DNA of 56,808 nucleotides from Hellea sp. (lineage in GTDB: Bacteria > Pseudomonadota > Alphaproteobacteria > Caulobacterales > Maricaulaceae): assembly GCA_020629875.1 (NCBI GenBank), contig JAHDCL010000006.1:1-56808 (forward strand), in the 5' to 3' direction. Positions 55,178 through 56,808 of the stretch are shown here, in pieces. Within the stretch, counting starts at the first letter, position 1; the number at the start of each line of letters is the position of its first letter. Both the position numbers and the translations under genes were made by a program. The notes below the pieces were generated by a model. That model ran no database searches. It saw only the letters and a program-made list of their open reading frames with translations, and had not been told where the DNA came from.

Positions 55178-55204
55178 ACAGTTGGGGTTTTGGAGCAAGT
55201 ACTG

Positions 55205-56176
55205 ATGGGCATAATAGCTGGAACATCGAACAGCATTCTTGATGTTGGAGGTTTGCAAATTGGCCAATCCTACGATGCCAAGGTAAAGACCGGCGTAACA
55301 GTGATCATCCCGGATCAAGCTGCTCGCTGCGCCGTAGATATTCGCGGCGGCGGTCCAGGAACTCGTGAAAGTGCTGCGCTGCAAGATGGCGGCATTATTG
55401 ATAGTGTGCACGCCATAACGCTCGCTGGGGGTTCAGTTTATGGCCTTGCGGCGGCTGACGGCGTTACGTCGTTTTTGGGAAGTAAAGGTGTGGGCTATAT
55501 GGCAGGACCTGCCCCTATTCCTGTCTCGCCGATCGTGCCAGCCGCTATTCTCTTTGATAACGCCAATGGCGGCGATAAAAATTGGAGCAATAATCCACCC
55601 TTTAGAGGACTAGGGTTCGCGGCTTGCCATGCTGCTGGAGATACGGTTCTTCAAGGCGCGGCTGGCGCAGGATATGGCGCGACGGCAGGCCTCTATCCCG
55701 GCGGTCTTGGAACGGCTTCAGAACAAGTTGGCGACATCACAATCGGCGCCATCATTGCCGCCAACCCCGTCGGCTCACCTTATTTGCCGGGCACAAAATG
55801 TTTCTGGTCCTGGCCTTATGAAGTAGATGGAGAATTTGGCGGGCAACGCCCACCCTCCGATTATACCTATCAACTGCCTAAAGACAGCAAATTGGAATTT
55901 TTGAAAACCGGTGGACAATCTACTATTATTGGAGCTGTTGCAACGAATGCAAGCCTGAGCCAGAAAGGCTTGAAGCGCCTCGCCATCATGGCACAAGATG
56001 GTATAGCAATGGCAGTACAGCCAAGTCACACACCATTAGATGGGGACACAATTTTTACTCTCTCTACGGGGGATAAGCAGTGCATGTCTCCGCCTCACCT
56101 TGCGGAACTTGGCGCCGCGGCTGCGCGCTGCGTGGCCCGTGCGATTGCCAAAGGAATTTTTGAAGCCTCAAAATGA
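55205..56176 (+). CDS. P1-family (S58, DmpA-like) peptidase
   Basis: The 323-residue protein begins MGIIAGTSNSILDVGGLQIG and carries the family pattern GVTVIIPDQAARCAVDIRGG then GPGTRESAALQDG, followed by AITLAGGSVYGLAAADGV near residue 80 and a late ATNASLSQKGLKRLAIMAQD then HTPLDGDTIFTLSTGDK. Relatives are self-cleaving N-terminal nucleophile aminopeptidases releasing D- or L-amino acids or beta-peptides; the cleavage residue is not obvious here, since ATNASL replaces the Gly-Ser junction of DmpA. No signal peptide is seen. The track starts at TTG 55190; ATG at 55205 with GGAG before it is preferred. It is divergent from ggt, and its stop overlaps the GNAT gene. Confidence 0.87.
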   Translation: MGIIAGTSNSILDVGGLQIGQSYDAKVKTGVTVIIPDQAARCAVDIRGGGPGTRESAALQDGGIIDSVHAITLAGGSVYGLAAADGVTSFLGSKGVGYMAGPAPIPVSPIVPAAILFDNANGGDKNWSNNPPFRGLGFAACHAAGDTVLQGAAGAGYGATAGLYPGGLGTASEQVGDITIGAIIAANPVGSPYLPGTKCFWSWPYEVDGEFGGQRPPSDYTYQLPKDSKLEFLKTGGQSTIIGAVATNASLSQKGLKRLAIMAQDGIAMAVQPSHTPLDGDTIFTLSTGDKQCMSPPHLAELGAAAARCVARAIAKGIFEASK

Positions 56177-56646
56177 TAGGGCCCATTCTACAAACCCACC
56201 ACGCTAAAATATTGCGCATGAATGACGAGTTCGTTTATTGGCTTTCCCCGTTAAACCAAGACGCGCTAGCCAACCTTCTCAATCTCGCACACTACAAAAA
56301 ACAAGCTGATGATGCCAACGGCATACTTATCGGCTACGCTCATGATGTTGACTATGATCACAAAAACTTAAAATGGCTGCGCGCTCGCTTTAATCAGTTT
56401 TACTACATTGATCGCATTATCATCAGCGCCGCTGCCCACGGAAAAGGACTAGGGCGAGCCCTTTACGCTGATTTTGAGGCTGAAGCTCGGCGCAAAGGCT
56501 TGTCTCGTCTGGTTTGCGAGGTGAATACAAAGCCTAATAATCCCGGCTCTCATTATTTTCACGAAAACCTCGGCTTTAAAGCCATTGGGGACGTCGATTA
56601 CCCAGACTTCAATGCCAGCCTACGCTATTATGAAAAACCGCTATAG
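56173..56646 (+). CDS. GNAT family N-acetyltransferase
   Basis: The 157-residue protein has the GNAT fold. The acetyl-CoA loop is IDRIIISAAAHGKGLGRALY (residues 78-97), matching the R/Q-x-x-G-x-G/A motif as HGKGLG. It is followed by the helix ADFEAEARRKGLSRLVCEVN and YFHENLGFKAIGDVDYP near the C-terminus. The acceptor is unknown; amino acids, peptides or small amines are possible given the peptidase upstream. The start overlaps the P1-peptidase stop (ATGA), so they are cotranscribed. The internal ATG at 56218 (MNDEFVYWL) is an alternative start. Confidence 0.85.
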   Translation: MIGPILQTHHAKILRMNDEFVYWLSPLNQDALANLLNLAHYKKQADDANGILIGYAHDVDYDHKNLKWLRARFNQFYYIDRIIISAAAHGKGLGRALYADFEAEARRKGLSRLVCEVNTKPNNPGSHYFHENLGFKAIGDVDYPDFNASLRYYEKPL

Positions 56647-56695
56647 CACCGTTTTAGAATTAACCAATTCTCTTCATTATATCGGAAAAAAAGGC

Positions 56696-56724
56696 TTGCA
56701 ATTACATGCCCAAAGCGCTTTAAC
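56696..56724 (+). promoter_or_regulatory. Predicted promoter of tRNA-Arg
   Basis: TTGCAA (56696-56701), 17 bases, TTTAAC (56719-56724) precedes the tRNA by 34 bases. Both boxes match the sigma-70 consensus at four positions. It is the only reasonable promoter in the 112-bp gap behind the GNAT gene. Confidence 0.45.
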
Positions 56725-56758
56725 GCGCCCTCGTTACCGAGCTCGCTCGATAACAAAC

Positions 56759-56808
56759 GCACCGGTAGCTCAGCTGGATAGAGTACTTGACTACGAATCA
56801 AGGGGTCG
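56759..56808 (+). tRNA. tRNA-Arg (ACG), 5' part, cut by the window end
   Basis: The first 50 bases of a tRNA are present: acceptor strand GCACCGG, D arm GCTC-AGCTGGATA-GAGT, anticodon arm CTTGA-CTACGAA-TCAAG with anticodon ACG, then GGGTCG of the variable loop. ACG is the arginine anticodon whose first base is changed to inosine by TadA. The T arm and acceptor 3' strand lie outside the window. Confidence 0.92.

Overview
The window looks like a piece of chromosome from an aerobic, marine-type alphaproteobacterium, most likely of the Hyphomonadales/Maricaulales (Hyphomonadaceae, Robiginitomaculum/Litorimonas-like). This is inferred from the gene families (DUF2161, UrcA, DUF4164 next to zapA, ELM1-like protein, alphaproteobacterial RpoD and DnaG), from a clpB promoter matching the alphaproteobacterial sigma-32 consensus, from the sulfolipid operon, and from a moderate GC content. 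No phage, insertion sequence, CRISPR array or plasmid function is visible. Gene density is high, with many 1-8 base overlaps.

Layout. 0-3.6 kb: glycerol use (glpK divergent from glpD, with a membrane hydroxylase coupled behind glpD), then a tRNA with anticodon CAT. 3.6-9.1 kb: a tight operon of carboxyltransferase, gluconokinase and flavin monooxygenase, then tesB, a SIMPL lipoprotein and a single-domain asparaginase-like protein. 9.2-15.7 kb: an M16 lipoprotein protease, a membrane histidine kinase, a flavin oxidoreductase and a DUF2161 nuclease-fold protein. 15.8-24.3 kb: the dnaG-rpoD macromolecular synthesis block, heat-shock clpB, an EEP-family phosphatase and YqeY. 24.5-31.2 kb: carA and carB, separated by an inward pair (SDR, M48 protease). 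31.2-37.4 kb: UrcA, a second sterol-desaturase-family protein, greA, ELM1-like protein, ThuA lipoprotein, trxB and a LysR regulator. 37.5-43.8 kb: a candidate small RNA, a hybrid histidine kinase, dps, an aminotransferase, ymdB-like phosphoesterase, 5-formyl-THF cyclo-ligase and a YdjM-like membrane protein. 43.9-48.5 kb: an unknown protein, the sulfolipid operon sqdB-sqdD-sqdC, a 6S RNA candidate, zapA and DUF4164. 48.6-53.1 kb: the glycolytic operon gap-pgk-fba and an AraC-type regulator. 53.1-56.8 kb: a cluster of hairpins, gamma-glutamyltransferase divergent from a P1-family peptidase and a GNAT acetyltransferase, then the start of tRNA-Arg(ACG).

The most interesting items are (1) an unannotated small RNA at about 37.53-37.65 kb, with two hairpins that each expose a CUCCCC anti-Shine-Dalgarno loop and a strong terminator; (2) a complete sqdBDC sulfoquinovosyl-lipid operon lying inside the usual zapA-6S RNA-fau neighbourhood; (3) a probable 6S RNA next to zapA; (4) paired palindromes in the urcA/hydroxylase intergenic region, the ggt/P1-peptidase intergenic region and upstream of dps; and (5) a DUF2161 gene whose conserved N-terminus can only be translated from a non-canonical start. 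None of these was checked against a database; all rest on reading the sequence and on remembered family features.
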